Assembly (NCBI GenBank): GCA_017304135.1
Contig: JAFLBB010000025.1
Span: 1 to 64,000, forward strand
DNA: 64,000 nt
Reading direction: 5' to 3'
From: Acidobacteriota bacterium
GTDB taxonomy: Bacteria; Acidobacteriota; Terriglobia; Bryobacterales; Bryobacteraceae
Shown here: one piece after another, positions 35,212-43,760 of the stretch
How the letters are laid out: each line of letters opens with the position of its first letter
How positions within the stretch are numbered: the first letter of the stretch is position 1
Notes under the pieces: generated by a model
What the model saw: the letters and a program-made list of their open reading frames with translations, nothing else
Database searches by the model: none
What the model was told of the DNA's origin: nothing
Position numbers and translations under genes: made by a program

Positions 35212-37472
35212 AACACCATCGACTTGACCTGAATGGCCGTCTTTTTCGGGCGGATGACGACGGTTTCAACGTCATCCAGTCCCCCGTCAAAAGCCGCCTG
35301 CAGCGAGGCCACCTCGGCCTCCAGTTCGGCCCGCAGTTCAGCCAGTTGTTCCTTGACGCGATCCAGGTTTGCCGCGGCCAGGTCCACGTCGCTTGCCTGC
35401 TGCTTGGACCGCCCGTAGCTCTTTGCCGCCGTTCCGAGTCCCCCCAGGCTCGATTTCTTCCCGCCGCCAAACAGCATGCCCAGCACGCCTTTGGCGATGT
35501 CCACGCCCATGCTCATCTTCTGCTGGCTGGCCTGCTCCTGCTCACGTTGCACGGCAGCCTCGGCACGGTGGGCGCGATCCTCGAGTACGGCGATCTTGGG
35601 CGCGTACTTGGCGCGCAGCCGGGTCACCTCGCGGTCACGCTCCTCGCGGGCCAGTTGCTGAAGATGCAAACGAAAGTCGCGCTCGCTTTCGCCGGGCTGC
35701 GAGTTCACTTTGTACTTCGTGCTGCGGAAGACCTCGACGGTTTGGTTGTTGGCGAGCCAGGTGACATATTCGCGCTGCCATTTGGTGAGAAGGTTAGCCG
35801 GAACAGCATCGCCTTCCGCGTTCTCCTCGGCCTCTTCGGATTCGTCCCATTTGGGCAGGTTGGTGTTGCCGGCAATGGTGGTGGCGAATGCGACTGTGCG
35901 TTCCTCGTCGATCCTGGTCTTGGTGTCGCTAAAGCGGAGTGTGGCCACGGCTACGACGAGCTTCTCCGCCGGTTCGGCGGCGGGTGCGGGGCGAGTGGCG
36001 GGCGCAGCGGCAGCGACGGTTGCCGCGACAGCTCCAGACGCAGTCACCGCCGTGGCCGTGGCGGCGGGTGCGGGCGCGAGCTGTTTGATCTGTTGGCGCG
36101 TGAGCGGCCCGCGCAGATAGGACATGGCCCAGCGGGTTTCAAAGACCGTGGGTGCATCGTCGTGAACATTGTTCATGAGGAACACCCTGCTGCCGAGTCC
36201 GGCCAGGGTCTGTTCCATGCGGCCCCGGTCGAACTTCCCTCCGGCGGCGGTGGAGGCCCCTTCGAGGCCCTCCAGCACGCGCTCCTTGTCGCGCTCGGTC
36301 TGGAGGCGCCCGATGAACCAGGTGCCGGCGTTGGAGAGGCCTTTGTAGTCGAGGTCGACCGGATTCTGCGTGGCAAGCACGACGCCGAGGCCAAAGGCTC
36401 GCGCCTGCTTGAGCAGGGTCAGAAGGGGCATTTTCGAGGGCGGGTTGGAGACAGGCGGAAAGTATCCGAAAATCTCGTCCATGTAGAGGATGGCTCGGAG
36501 GCTGGTGGTGCCGGCCTGCTGGCGCATCCAGGCCAGGGTGTTGTTCAAGACGAGCGACACGACGAACATGCGCTCAGCGTCGGAAAGATGCGCGATGGAG
36601 AGAATGGCCACCCGCGGTTTGCCCTGGGGCGTATAGAGAAGGTTGCCGATATCAAGGGGCACCCCTTCCATCCATTGTGAGAAGCCGGGCGAGGCGAGCA
36701 GGTTATTCAATTGCATGGCCAGGCGCATGCGGTCCTTGGAGGGGTAGAAAGTCTCCAGTTCGAGGACACCGACGCGCTCGAACGGTGGGGTTTGCACCTG
36801 CTGGATGAGCTGGCCGAGTTCGAGGCTGGCGCCGTCGCGCCAGGCGGCATCGAGGATGTTGGAGAGCAGAATGTGCTCGCGGCTTTGGATGGGGTCGGCT
36901 TCGATGCCGAGCAGGCCGAGCAAGGAGGTGGCGGTGGCCTGAATGCGCTCGGTGTAGAGTTCGCGGTCCTCGGCCGCGGCCCCCGTGGGGGCGTCGAACG
37001 ACCTCAGAACGCACACTGGGATGCCGGCGTTGGAGCCTGGCGTGTAGATGGCGAACTCAGCGGCATTGCGCAGCATGCGGATTCGTTCGCCGGACTGGCC
37101 CCACTTGGCGAGACCGCTGGCCCAAAGCTCAGCCTGCTGGCGCGGGAAATCAGCGGCGGGAATGCCCTTCCGGGCGGCGTCGTCGAGGTTCACCCAGGGG
37201 GCGAAATCTTCGGGGCGCAGATCGGGAAACGTGAGCAGCAGGTTGGAGAGATCGCCCTTGGGGTCGATGATGAGGGCGGGGATGCCGTCGATGGCGGCTT
37301 CCTCCAGCAGGCTGATGCAGAGCCCGGTCTTGCCGCTCCCGGTCATGCCGACGCACACGGCGTGGGTGACAAGGTCACGCGAATCGTAGAGCAGGGGCTC
37401 CGGTTTCTGCTGGCGGGTGTCGAGGTCGTAGTGGCGTCCCAGGTAGAAGACGCCGAGTTTTTCAAAGTCCAT
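35199..37472 (-). CDS. HerA-like ATPase (DUF87) with C-terminal coiled coil
   Basis: A 757-residue AAA-like ATPase of the HerA/DUF87 type. Walker A is GMTGSGKTG near residue 43, the acidic Walker B is ILYMDEIFG, and a Gln/Arg finger region is at LATQNPVDLDY. The middle is Ala-rich linker, and the C-terminus (~600-757) has coiled-coil segments around a Gly-rich loop (GMLFGGGKKSSLGGLG). ATG 37472 has GAAGGA upstream and overlaps the CaiB gene. No NurA nuclease is adjacent. DNA pumping is the family expectation. Confidence 0.87.
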   Translation of the reverse strand: MDFEKLGVFYLGRHYDLDTRQQKPEPLLYDSRDLVTHAVCVGMTGSGKTGLCISLLEEAAIDGIPALIIDPKGDLSNLLLTFPDLRPEDFAPWVNLDDAARKGIPAADFPRQQAELWASGLAKWGQSGERIRMLRNAAEFAIYTPGSNAGIPVCVLRSFDAPTGAAAEDRELYTERIQATATSLLGLLGIEADPIQSREHILLSNILDAAWRDGASLELGQLIQQVQTPPFERVGVLELETFYPSKDRMRLAMQLNNLLASPGFSQWMEGVPLDIGNLLYTPQGKPRVAILSIAHLSDAERMFVVSLVLNNTLAWMRQQAGTTSLRAILYMDEIFGYFPPVSNPPSKMPLLTLLKQARAFGLGVVLATQNPVDLDYKGLSNAGTWFIGRLQTERDKERVLEGLEGASTAAGGKFDRGRMEQTLAGLGSRVFLMNNVHDDAPTVFETRWAMSYLRGPLTRQQIKQLAPAPAATATAVTASGAVAATVAAAAPATRPAPAAEPAEKLVVAVATLRFSDTKTRIDEERTVAFATTIAGNTNLPKWDESEEAEENAEGDAVPANLLTKWQREYVTWLANNQTVEVFRSTKYKVNSQPGESERDFRLHLQQLAREERDREVTRLRAKYAPKIAVLEDRAHRAEAAVQREQEQASQQKMSMGVDIAKGVLGMLFGGGKKSSLGGLGTAAKSYGRSKQQASDVDLAAANLDRVKEQLAELRAELEAEVASLQAAFDGGLDDVETVVIRPKKTAIQVKSMVFARS

Positions 37473-38652
37473 CCGAGTCATCCTTCAAAGAGTCCAAGAT
37501 AACCTGCGTGTGCTCGCCGGTGAGCGGAGGGCGGCGGTAGCGAATGGCCGCGCCCTCGATGCGTGCGGGGTGGGCCATGGTGGTGGCGGTGAATTCGTGG
37601 TCGCCGAAGGAGGCGATGCAGCCGCCTTGCTCCTCGAGTTCGGTGAGAATTTCGCCCACCCGCGAAACGGGCGCGCAGGGAATCTCATATTGCATGAGCA
37701 GTGTGAGCACATCTATGCAACGTCTGGCCGATATGGCCGACTCGATCTCACTTACCAGTTCGGCGCGATGCTCGTTGCGGAGCGGATTGGATGCAAAGCG
37801 CGGATCGGCGAGCCACTCAGTGTGTTCCAACGCGTGGCAGAAACGTCCCCAGAGCCGTTCGTTGGGAGCGCCGGCGACGACGAAGCCGTCGGCGCAGCGG
37901 AAGGCCTGGTAGGGCACGATGTTGGGCTGCGCGTGACCCACCTGCGGCGGTTCCTCTCCGGTCATGAGAAAGGCCGCCGCCTGAGGGGCCATGGCGGCGA
38001 GCATGCTATGAAGGAGGTTCACTTCAATGCGGCGGCCGGCACCGGAGCGTTCGCGTGCGTAAAGTGCTGCGAGGATAGCCTGCTCGGCGAACAGCCCGGT
38101 GAGCACATCGGCCACAGGAAAGGCCGCCTTGACGGGTTCGCCGCCGGGCTGGGCGCTTGTATGCATGAATCCTGACATGGCCTGCACCATGAGATCGTAC
38201 CCCGGCCGCGCGCTCCATGGACCGGTTTGCCCGAATCCGGAAACAGAGCAGTAGATGAGACCAGGGTTGGAGGCCGACAACGCGGTGTAACCGATGCCCA
38301 GGCGGTCAGCCACGCCCGGACGGAAATTCTCGATGACAACATCTGCGCGACGGGCGAGTTCGTGGGCGGCGGCGAGTCCCTCCGTGGATTTGAGGTCGAG
38401 CGCGATGCTCTGCTTGTTGCGGTTCATCGAGACAAAGTAGGTGCTCCACTTGCGTCCCTGTGAATCTTCCACGAACGGCGGTCCCCAGGCGCGCGTTTCG
38501 TCGCCGCGTCCGGCCTCCTCGACCTTGATGACGCGTGCGCCGAGGTCGCCCATGAGCATGGTGCAGAAGGGGCCGGCGACGGCGCGGGTGAAGTCGAGCA
38601 CAATGACGCCTTCCAGCGGCAGGCCCCGCCGTGTTGCCTCTGATTGGATCAC
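37462..38652 (-). CDS. CaiB/BaiF family CoA-transferase
   Basis: A 396-residue class III CoA-transferase that moves CoA between carboxylic acids. Family motifs: LDFTRAVAGPFCTMLMGDLGA at the N-terminus, the catalytic Asp in the NRNKQSIALDLK region, and GYDLMVQAMSGFM. The proposed start is GTG 38652; an upstream in-frame start would run into the divergent gene. The stop overlaps the HerA-like ATPase start, so the two unrelated genes are coupled. Confidence 0.88.
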   Translation of the reverse strand: MIQSEATRRGLPLEGVIVLDFTRAVAGPFCTMLMGDLGARVIKVEEAGRGDETRAWGPPFVEDSQGRKWSTYFVSMNRNKQSIALDLKSTEGLAAAHELARRADVVIENFRPGVADRLGIGYTALSASNPGLIYCSVSGFGQTGPWSARPGYDLMVQAMSGFMHTSAQPGGEPVKAAFPVADVLTGLFAEQAILAALYARERSGAGRRIEVNLLHSMLAAMAPQAAAFLMTGEEPPQVGHAQPNIVPYQAFRCADGFVVAGAPNERLWGRFCHALEHTEWLADPRFASNPLRNEHRAELVSEIESAISARRCIDVLTLLMQYEIPCAPVSRVGEILTELEEQGGCIASFGDHEFTATTMAHPARIEGAAIRYRRPPLTGEHTQVILDSLKDDSDGL

Positions 38653-38672
38653 CTCGTCATTATCGCTACAAT
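38644..38672 (+). promoter_or_regulatory. leaderless-type promoter for the beta-lactamase-like gene
   Basis: TTGGAT (38644-38649), 17 bases, then TACAAT (38667-38672), followed by six bases and ATG 38679. The predicted transcript start falls on or next to the start codon. Confidence 0.5.
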
Positions 38673-38678
38673 CGGCCA

Positions 38679-39560
38679 ATGCGCCTCCTCCTGACTCTTC
38701 TTGTTGCCGTGCCGTTGTTCGCCCAACCGCCTGAAGTGGGGACATTGTGGGAGAACAAGCTGCACAAGCAGATTGCCGGTTACGCGGAAGCGCTCGATGG
38801 CGTAGTTGGGCTGGCGGCTATCGACCTCACGACGGGACGCACCATCTGTTTTCAGTGCGAGACTCAATTTGCCACGGCGAGCTCGATCAAGATTCCGATC
38901 CTCATGGGCATGTTCCAGGCGATGCGGGCGGGAGAGTTCACAATCGACGACAAAGTGACGTTGGAGAAGAAAGACATCGTAGGCGGCAGCGGACACTTAA
39001 ACCCGACCATCGAAAAGGGACCGCTCACACTCACCGTGCGCGAGCTCATGACGGCCATGATCGAGACAAGCGACAACACCGCAACGAATCGCTGCATTCG
39101 CATGGTGGGCATGGAACGCGTGAACCGGATTCTGGATGACCTGGGCTTCCGATCCATCCGGCTGCAGCGCGTCATGATGGACGCCGAAGCCGGGCGCGCG
39201 GACCGCGAAAACATCGCATCGCCCATCGAGATGGCTCGCCTCGTGGAGATGCTCTATCGCGGAACGGCGGCGCCGGCCGAGGACTGCAAGGCGATGCTCG
39301 ACATCATGCGGCTGGTGAAGGGCGGAATGAACAAAGCCGTTCCTGAAGGGACGGCGATCGCATCGAAGACCGGCGGCATTCCAGGAGTGAAGAACCAGGT
39401 GGGGATCGTGTATCTGGCGAACCGTCCGTTTGTGCTGAGCGTCTACGCGAGTATGTTAGGCGATGTGAAGGTCGACCCCGTTGAGGATCTGGCCCGGCTC
39501 GTCTATCGGTATTTCGACCGGCTCGGGCGGGCCAATCGGTACGGGCACCTGGTGAGATAG
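38679..39560 (+). CDS. exported class A beta-lactamase-like serine hydrolase
   Basis: A 293-residue protein with signal peptide MRLLLTLLVAVPLFAQ. Catalytic motifs of penicillin-recognising enzymes are present: S68-x-x-K71 (ASSIK), SDN at 131-133 and KTG at 230-232. At the omega loop, where class A enzymes have the deacylating Glu of E-x-x-L-N, this protein has MMDAEAG, so the Glu seems replaced (Asp168 is the nearest acid). It may be a weak beta-lactamase or another acyl-serine hydrolase/DD-peptidase. Confidence 0.85.
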   Translation: MRLLLTLLVAVPLFAQPPEVGTLWENKLHKQIAGYAEALDGVVGLAAIDLTTGRTICFQCETQFATASSIKIPILMGMFQAMRAGEFTIDDKVTLEKKDIVGGSGHLNPTIEKGPLTLTVRELMTAMIETSDNTATNRCIRMVGMERVNRILDDLGFRSIRLQRVMMDAEAGRADRENIASPIEMARLVEMLYRGTAAPAEDCKAMLDIMRLVKGGMNKAVPEGTAIASKTGGIPGVKNQVGIVYLANRPFVLSVYASMLGDVKVDPVEDLARLVYRYFDRLGRANRYGHLVR

Positions 39561-39593
39561 TGGGGGCAAGATAGGTTGTTTCCTCGCTTGTGC

Positions 39594-40202
39594 CTAGTCG
39601 CACCCGATTAGCAACGCGACAATACGCCAGCGGTCGCCGGTCTCTTCCCAAACGACGAAGAAGGCAAGTCCCTCACGGATGAACACGCTCGCAGCAAGCT
39701 CGGCTCGTGTGTTCAGTTTGCGCGCAAACCATTTCGAGGTCTGATCCTGGTGGTCCGCATGCTTCGCAACCTGCGGAAGCAACTCTCGCGTCAGCCTTAC
39801 GACGCCGAAGCCGTCGTGCTCTATGTCGTTCAATGGAACGACTCCGCTGTCTCGAAGCACTTGGCCGACTATTCGCGCGTCAGATCGAGGTCCAGTCTTC
39901 CCGTCGCCACGACTCGCGACGACCACGGCAATTGCCCGGTCCATGCTCTTTTTTGTCTCAGATACCGTCGTGTCCGGGCGTCCGTGCATGCACCAGCCAA
40001 GCTGCCGTTGCATTGGATTGGTCATGACGGTTGGGGCAAAGAACCCCGATACGTCGTCGTAGGCCTTGCTAATCCACAACCTCGCGAGGAACTCCCTGTT
40101 GGTTCCGAGTAGGTCCCTTTCTCGATCAGTAGGTTGGGGCCTGAGTGTCAACGGCTGGACGAGAAGCAACGCCCACCCGATTCTGCTGATGCGCCTCCGC
40201 AT
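39594..40202 (-). CDS. exported hypothetical protein
   Basis: A 202-residue protein with a weak signal-like N-terminus (IGWALLLVQPLTLRP). The body is mixed alpha/beta and ends with a beta hairpin (FFVVWEETGDRWRIVALLIG) like NTF2-type proteins. I do not recognise the family. Codon use differs from its neighbours (more AGG, CTA and A/T-ending codons), which may indicate transfer. It starts 3 bases after the nitrilase gene stop. Confidence 0.6.
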   Translation of the reverse strand: MRRRISRIGWALLLVQPLTLRPQPTDRERDLLGTNREFLARLWISKAYDDVSGFFAPTVMTNPMQRQLGWCMHGRPDTTVSETKKSMDRAIAVVVASRGDGKTGPRSDARIVGQVLRDSGVVPLNDIEHDGFGVVRLTRELLPQVAKHADHQDQTSKWFARKLNTRAELAASVFIREGLAFFVVWEETGDRWRIVALLIGCD

Positions 40203-40205
40203 GCG

Positions 40206-41513
40206 TCATCGTTCCAGTCCGGGAACAGGCACGGGAACGTCGTTGCGTTGTTCTCTCCACCGGCGGGTGTGCATGTCGCCGAGCCACTGATCGGCGTAGC
40301 TGCGGTTGAGGTCGATCGTGGCGGTGGCTGCAGTGCCTCGTTCGCGGGCTTCGCTGAGGCGTTCGCCGGCGGGGTCCATGATGTAGGTGGGGTGGTTGTA
40401 GCCGGAAGCGATCAGGAACACCTGATTCTCGATGGCCCGGGCCTTGGCGAGCGCTTCGTCGCCGCCCCAAATGGGCATGAGAATCATCTCGGCGCCTTGG
40501 GTGGCCAGAGCGCGTGCCGGGTCGCTGAAGAAGACGTCGTAGCAAATCATCAGTCCGACTTTTCCGAAGTCGGTGGCGAACACCGGGTAGGAATTTCCAG
40601 GCGTAAGGCCCTTCTCGACCTCTTCGCGCGGCAGGTACACCTTCCGGTACTTTCCGGCGAGGCTGCCATTGCGGTCGAGCATAACGGCGGTGTTGTAGAG
40701 CGTCGTGCCTTCGCGCTCATAGATGCCGGCGACGACGTAGGCCTTTCGCTTGCGGGCGACCTCAGCGAGGCGGAGCGTTGTCGGACCGGGAACGGTCTCG
40801 GCGATCTCGGCGTAGGTTTTCGTGGTGCCGACTACCGTGATGCCTTCCGGCAGAAGGATCACATCGACCCCGGCTGGCACGCTCTTCTCGATCGTGTCGA
40901 GGAACTGGGTCACGCTTTCGGCGGAGCCGGATGTGCCGCGGGGATAGAGGTTGACGGTGGAGACACGCACGGTCCGCGCGCCAGGATCGGCAATCTTCTC
41001 GAGCGTGAGGTCGTCCCACCAAACTGTGCCCGTGGGGGCGTTGCTGAGGTAGAGCTGGATGACGACGCCGGCGGCCTCCTTGGGCGCGGCAACCTGAGTG
41101 GTGAGCCGTGTCCAGGTTCCGTCGCGGCGGGCATGCGCGACGTATTCCGGCTGGCCCGTGCGCCTGCCCGCCGCCGTACGCCAATCCAGCCGCGCCACCA
41201 CCTGCCAGTTCTCGGCGGCGACGGAATCGGTCTGGTAGTGCGCGGTGAACCGATACCATCCACCCGGCGTGATGCCGGCAACCGTGCGCTCCCACCCGCC
41301 GTGCTCGGCCGCGTTGCTCGCGCCGCCAATGGCAAGCGAGCCGGCGTCCCCGCGGTTCACACGCTGGTCAACGAAGGCGTTGGGGCGGGTTTCCGGCCGT
41401 GCGCTCCACACCGTCCAGCCCTCAGTCCCCGGGGAAAAGCCCGACTGCCGGTAGAGCGTTTCTCCGGGCAGCAGCCCGGCCAGCAGTGCGAGTGCGAGCG
41501 CGCAGCGGAACAT
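40206..41513 (-). CDS. exported nitrilase-fold hydrolase with N-terminal beta-sandwich
   Basis: A 435-residue carbon-nitrogen hydrolase. A signal peptide (MFRCALALALLAGLLPG) precedes a carbohydrate-binding-like beta-sandwich (~20-160) ending VWWDDLTLEKI, then a nitrilase domain with Glu (LLPEGI), Lys (KYRKVYLPREE) and Cys (MICYDVFF). ATG 41513 has GAGGAGG upstream. The combination suggests an extracytoplasmic amidase acting on a polymer or glycan-linked amide; the substrate is unknown. Confidence 0.87.
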   Translation of the reverse strand: MFRCALALALLAGLLPGETLYRQSGFSPGTEGWTVWSARPETRPNAFVDQRVNRGDAGSLAIGGASNAAEHGGWERTVAGITPGGWYRFTAHYQTDSVAAENWQVVARLDWRTAAGRRTGQPEYVAHARRDGTWTRLTTQVAAPKEAAGVVIQLYLSNAPTGTVWWDDLTLEKIADPGARTVRVSTVNLYPRGTSGSAESVTQFLDTIEKSVPAGVDVILLPEGITVVGTTKTYAEIAETVPGPTTLRLAEVARKRKAYVVAGIYEREGTTLYNTAVMLDRNGSLAGKYRKVYLPREEVEKGLTPGNSYPVFATDFGKVGLMICYDVFFSDPARALATQGAEMILMPIWGGDEALAKARAIENQVFLIASGYNHPTYIMDPAGERLSEARERGTAATATIDLNRSYADQWLGDMHTRRWREQRNDVPVPVPGLER

Positions 41514-41523
41514 GAGGGCCTCC

Positions 41524-42093
41524 TCAGGATTTGGGTTTGTCGGGGAGTTTCTTCCACTCCTCAGCCGGGATCTCACGCTTCGGCCAGGCAATCTTTTCAA
41601 ATGGCCAAGCCGAGCGCAACCACTGCTTCATGTCCTTGACGAGCGTGCCTTCAAAGCCGGCGTCGAACATCGCCTTGGTCACCCAGATGGTGGCCGTGGC
41701 GTCATAGCCCTGCTTAGGGCTGGGTTTGATGTAGAGGCACCCGAGCTCCTTGGAACCGTCGGACGTGAGCACGGCGTAGGTGAACGACTTGCGAGCGTCA
41801 AAGCGGGCCTTCTCGCCCTGAACATCCTTCAGCGCCTCCTCCATCGTGAGCCCCGCATGAGGCCAACCGCCGCCGCTAAACGTGGAGCGGAGATGATCAA
41901 TGGAACTCATGTAGGCGTCGTAATCCTGCTTTTCCAGGCCGGGCCCGAGCGGGACGAGCTTGTAGGTCTTGGTTACGTATGTCCGCGGCACCTGGAAGGT
42001 GGCCGGGACGAGCTGGGCAAAACACGCGACGGGGAGTGTTGCCAGCACAAGTGTGCGAATAGTAGCTGGCAGCATCTTTGTATTGTCGCTCAT
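41524..42093 (-). CDS. exported GNAT-like hypothetical protein
   Basis: A 189-residue protein. A signal peptide is likely within residues 1-25 (LVLATLPVACFAQL); ATG 42075 is an alternative start. The region KELGCLYIKPSPKQGYDATATIWVT resembles the central strands of N-acetyltransferase (GNAT) folds, but the acetyl-CoA loop is not clear. It lies 10 bases upstream of the nitrilase gene and probably shares its transcript. Function unknown. Confidence 0.65.
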   Translation of the reverse strand: MSDNTKMLPATIRTLVLATLPVACFAQLVPATFQVPRTYVTKTYKLVPLGPGLEKQDYDAYMSSIDHLRSTFSGGGWPHAGLTMEEALKDVQGEKARFDARKSFTYAVLTSDGSKELGCLYIKPSPKQGYDATATIWVTKAMFDAGFEGTLVKDMKQWLRSAWPFEKIAWPKREIPAEEWKKLPDKPKS

Positions 42094-42137
42094 TGCATCG
42101 AACCGCCGCGTGGGCCACGGTACACTGAGTGGTTGCC

Positions 42138-42662
42138 ATGGAACTCAAAGGGAAATGCATTGCCATCCTCGTTGACCAGCTCTATCAGGAAATGGAGGTC
42201 TGGTATCCGCTCTACCGCTTTCAGGAAGCGGGCGCGGAGGTGATTACCGTCGGTGCCGAGGCCGGGAAAACCTATCCGAGCAAGCTCGGCTATCCCTGCG
42301 TGGCGCAAAAATCCTATGACCAGGTGTCAGCGGCCGATTTCGATGGCGTTGTGGCGCCGGGCGGTTTTGCGCCGGACCACATTCGCCGCCACCCCAAAGC
42401 CGGCGCTCTGGTGGCCGAGTTGAACCGGCAAGGCAAGCTCATCGCCGCCATCTGCCACGGGCCGTGGGTGCTGTGCTCGGCCGAAGGCATGCTGAAGGGG
42501 CGCAAGGCGACCAGTTTCTTCGCCATCAAGGATGATGTGATCAACGCCGGTGCGGAATGGTCCGATGCCGAGGTGGTGGTGGACCGCAACCTCGTCACCT
42601 CGCGCAAGCCCGAGGACTTGCCGGCCTTCTGCCGCGCCTGTATCGCCGTTCTGGCACAATAA
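42138..42662 (+). CDS. DJ-1/PfpI family protein
   Basis: A 174-residue class I glutamine amidotransferase-like protein. The nucleophile elbow AAICHGPWVL contains the conserved Cys-His and GGFAPDHIRRH is the oxyanion-side motif. ATG 42138 was chosen over GTG 42129. TACACT at 42121-42126 is a possible -10, giving a short leader. The family includes proteases, deglycase-like and stress proteins; the activity cannot be assigned. Confidence 0.88.
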   Translation: MELKGKCIAILVDQLYQEMEVWYPLYRFQEAGAEVITVGAEAGKTYPSKLGYPCVAQKSYDQVSAADFDGVVAPGGFAPDHIRRHPKAGALVAELNRQGKLIAAICHGPWVLCSAEGMLKGRKATSFFAIKDDVINAGAEWSDAEVVVDRNLVTSRKPEDLPAFCRACIAVLAQ

Positions 42663-42803
42663 CGCGATGCCATTCTTCTTCCCTTGCGGAGCGGCGAATC
42701 CGGCGGGTGACGAACAGCAGTCAGGTAGGGGACAATGGGATCACTCCGGTTTCGTCTCCTCCTGTAGCGACGTCGAGTTGAGCGCGGTCGGCAACTATCT
42801 CTC

Positions 42804-43745
42804 ATGGCTGGCACACTGAACAACGGCTTGGCGATTTCCGTCCAGGGCCTGCACAAGTCCTACGGCGACTTTGAAGCCGTGCGGGGCATCGATTTTGAGG
42901 TGCGCACCGGTGAGGTCTTCGGATTGCTCGGGCCGAATGGCGCCGGCAAGACGACGACAGTCGAGATTCTCGAGGGGCTACGGCAAGCGACTTCAGGCAG
43001 AGTTTCGGTATTGGGGCTCGACCCCATGGTGCAAACCGCGGCGCTGAAGGACCGCATCGGCGTCTGCCTGCAAGCGACGAATCTGCCGGAGAAACTCACC
43101 GTCGCCGAAGCGCTGACGCTCTTTGCCGCCTTCTACTCACGCACCGTAAGTGGCGACGATCTGCTGAAGCGCCTACAGCTTTGGGAAAAACGGAACTCCG
43201 GTTATGGCACGCTCTCCGGCGGGCAGAAGCAGCGACTGGCGCTGGCCATGGCGATGATCAACGATCCGCAACTGGTGTTCCTCGATGAGCCGTCGACCGG
43301 ACTTGATCCGCAGGCACGGCTGGAGATTCACAAGCTGATCGAGGAACTGAAGGCCGAGAAACGGACCATTCTGCTCACTACGCACTACATCGAGGAGGCT
43401 GAGCGGTTGTGTGACCGTGTCGCCATTGTGGATGAAGGGCGCATCATCGCCATCGGGTCGCCGCGGGAGATCCAGCAACGGACCGTGGGGCACTCGCGCA
43501 TCGAGATTGTGGTGGCGCGACCACTGGAGAACGCCACGCCGCCAGAGTCGATTGGCGCCGAAAAAGTAGTGTGGAGTGAAGACCGCACAACGCTGATCGT
43601 ATCGAGCGCTCACCCCGCGCGCGCCGTGGTGGAACTGGTGAAGTGGATCGACCAGCAGGGCGTGGAGCTCGCCGACATTCACTTGAAGCGCCCCACGCTT
43701 GAAGACGCATTCATCGAACTCACCGGCAAGAGTCTGCGCGAATAG
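42804..43745 (+). CDS. ABC transporter ATP-binding protein (ABC-2 exporter)
   Basis: A 313-residue ATPase of the drug-resistance-exporter type. Walker A GPNGAGKTT is near residue 46, followed by signature TLSGGQKQR, Walker B LVFLDEPSTGLDP and H-loop LLTTHYIEE. The C-terminal ~90 residues form the accessory domain seen in ABC-2 ATPases. It lies 15 bases upstream of the permease-amidohydrolase fusion, which must be its partner. Confidence 0.93.
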   Translation: MAGTLNNGLAISVQGLHKSYGDFEAVRGIDFEVRTGEVFGLLGPNGAGKTTTVEILEGLRQATSGRVSVLGLDPMVQTAALKDRIGVCLQATNLPEKLTVAEALTLFAAFYSRTVSGDDLLKRLQLWEKRNSGYGTLSGGQKQRLALAMAMINDPQLVFLDEPSTGLDPQARLEIHKLIEELKAEKRTILLTTHYIEEAERLCDRVAIVDEGRIIAIGSPREIQQRTVGHSRIEIVVARPLENATPPESIGAEKVVWSEDRTTLIVSSAHPARAVVELVKWIDQQGVELADIHLKRPTLEDAFIELTGKSLRE

Positions 43746-43760
43746 GCGCGCCGCACAGCC

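Noticed and set aside
38679..39560. Antibiotic-resistance gene
   Set aside because: The class A fold is present but the deacylating Glu seems absent and there is no mobile context, so resistance cannot be claimed.
40134..41639. 501-codon plus-strand frame over the nitrilase gene
   Set aside because: The minus-strand frame has signal peptide, Glu-Lys-Cys triad and a good ribosome site; the plus frame has none of these.
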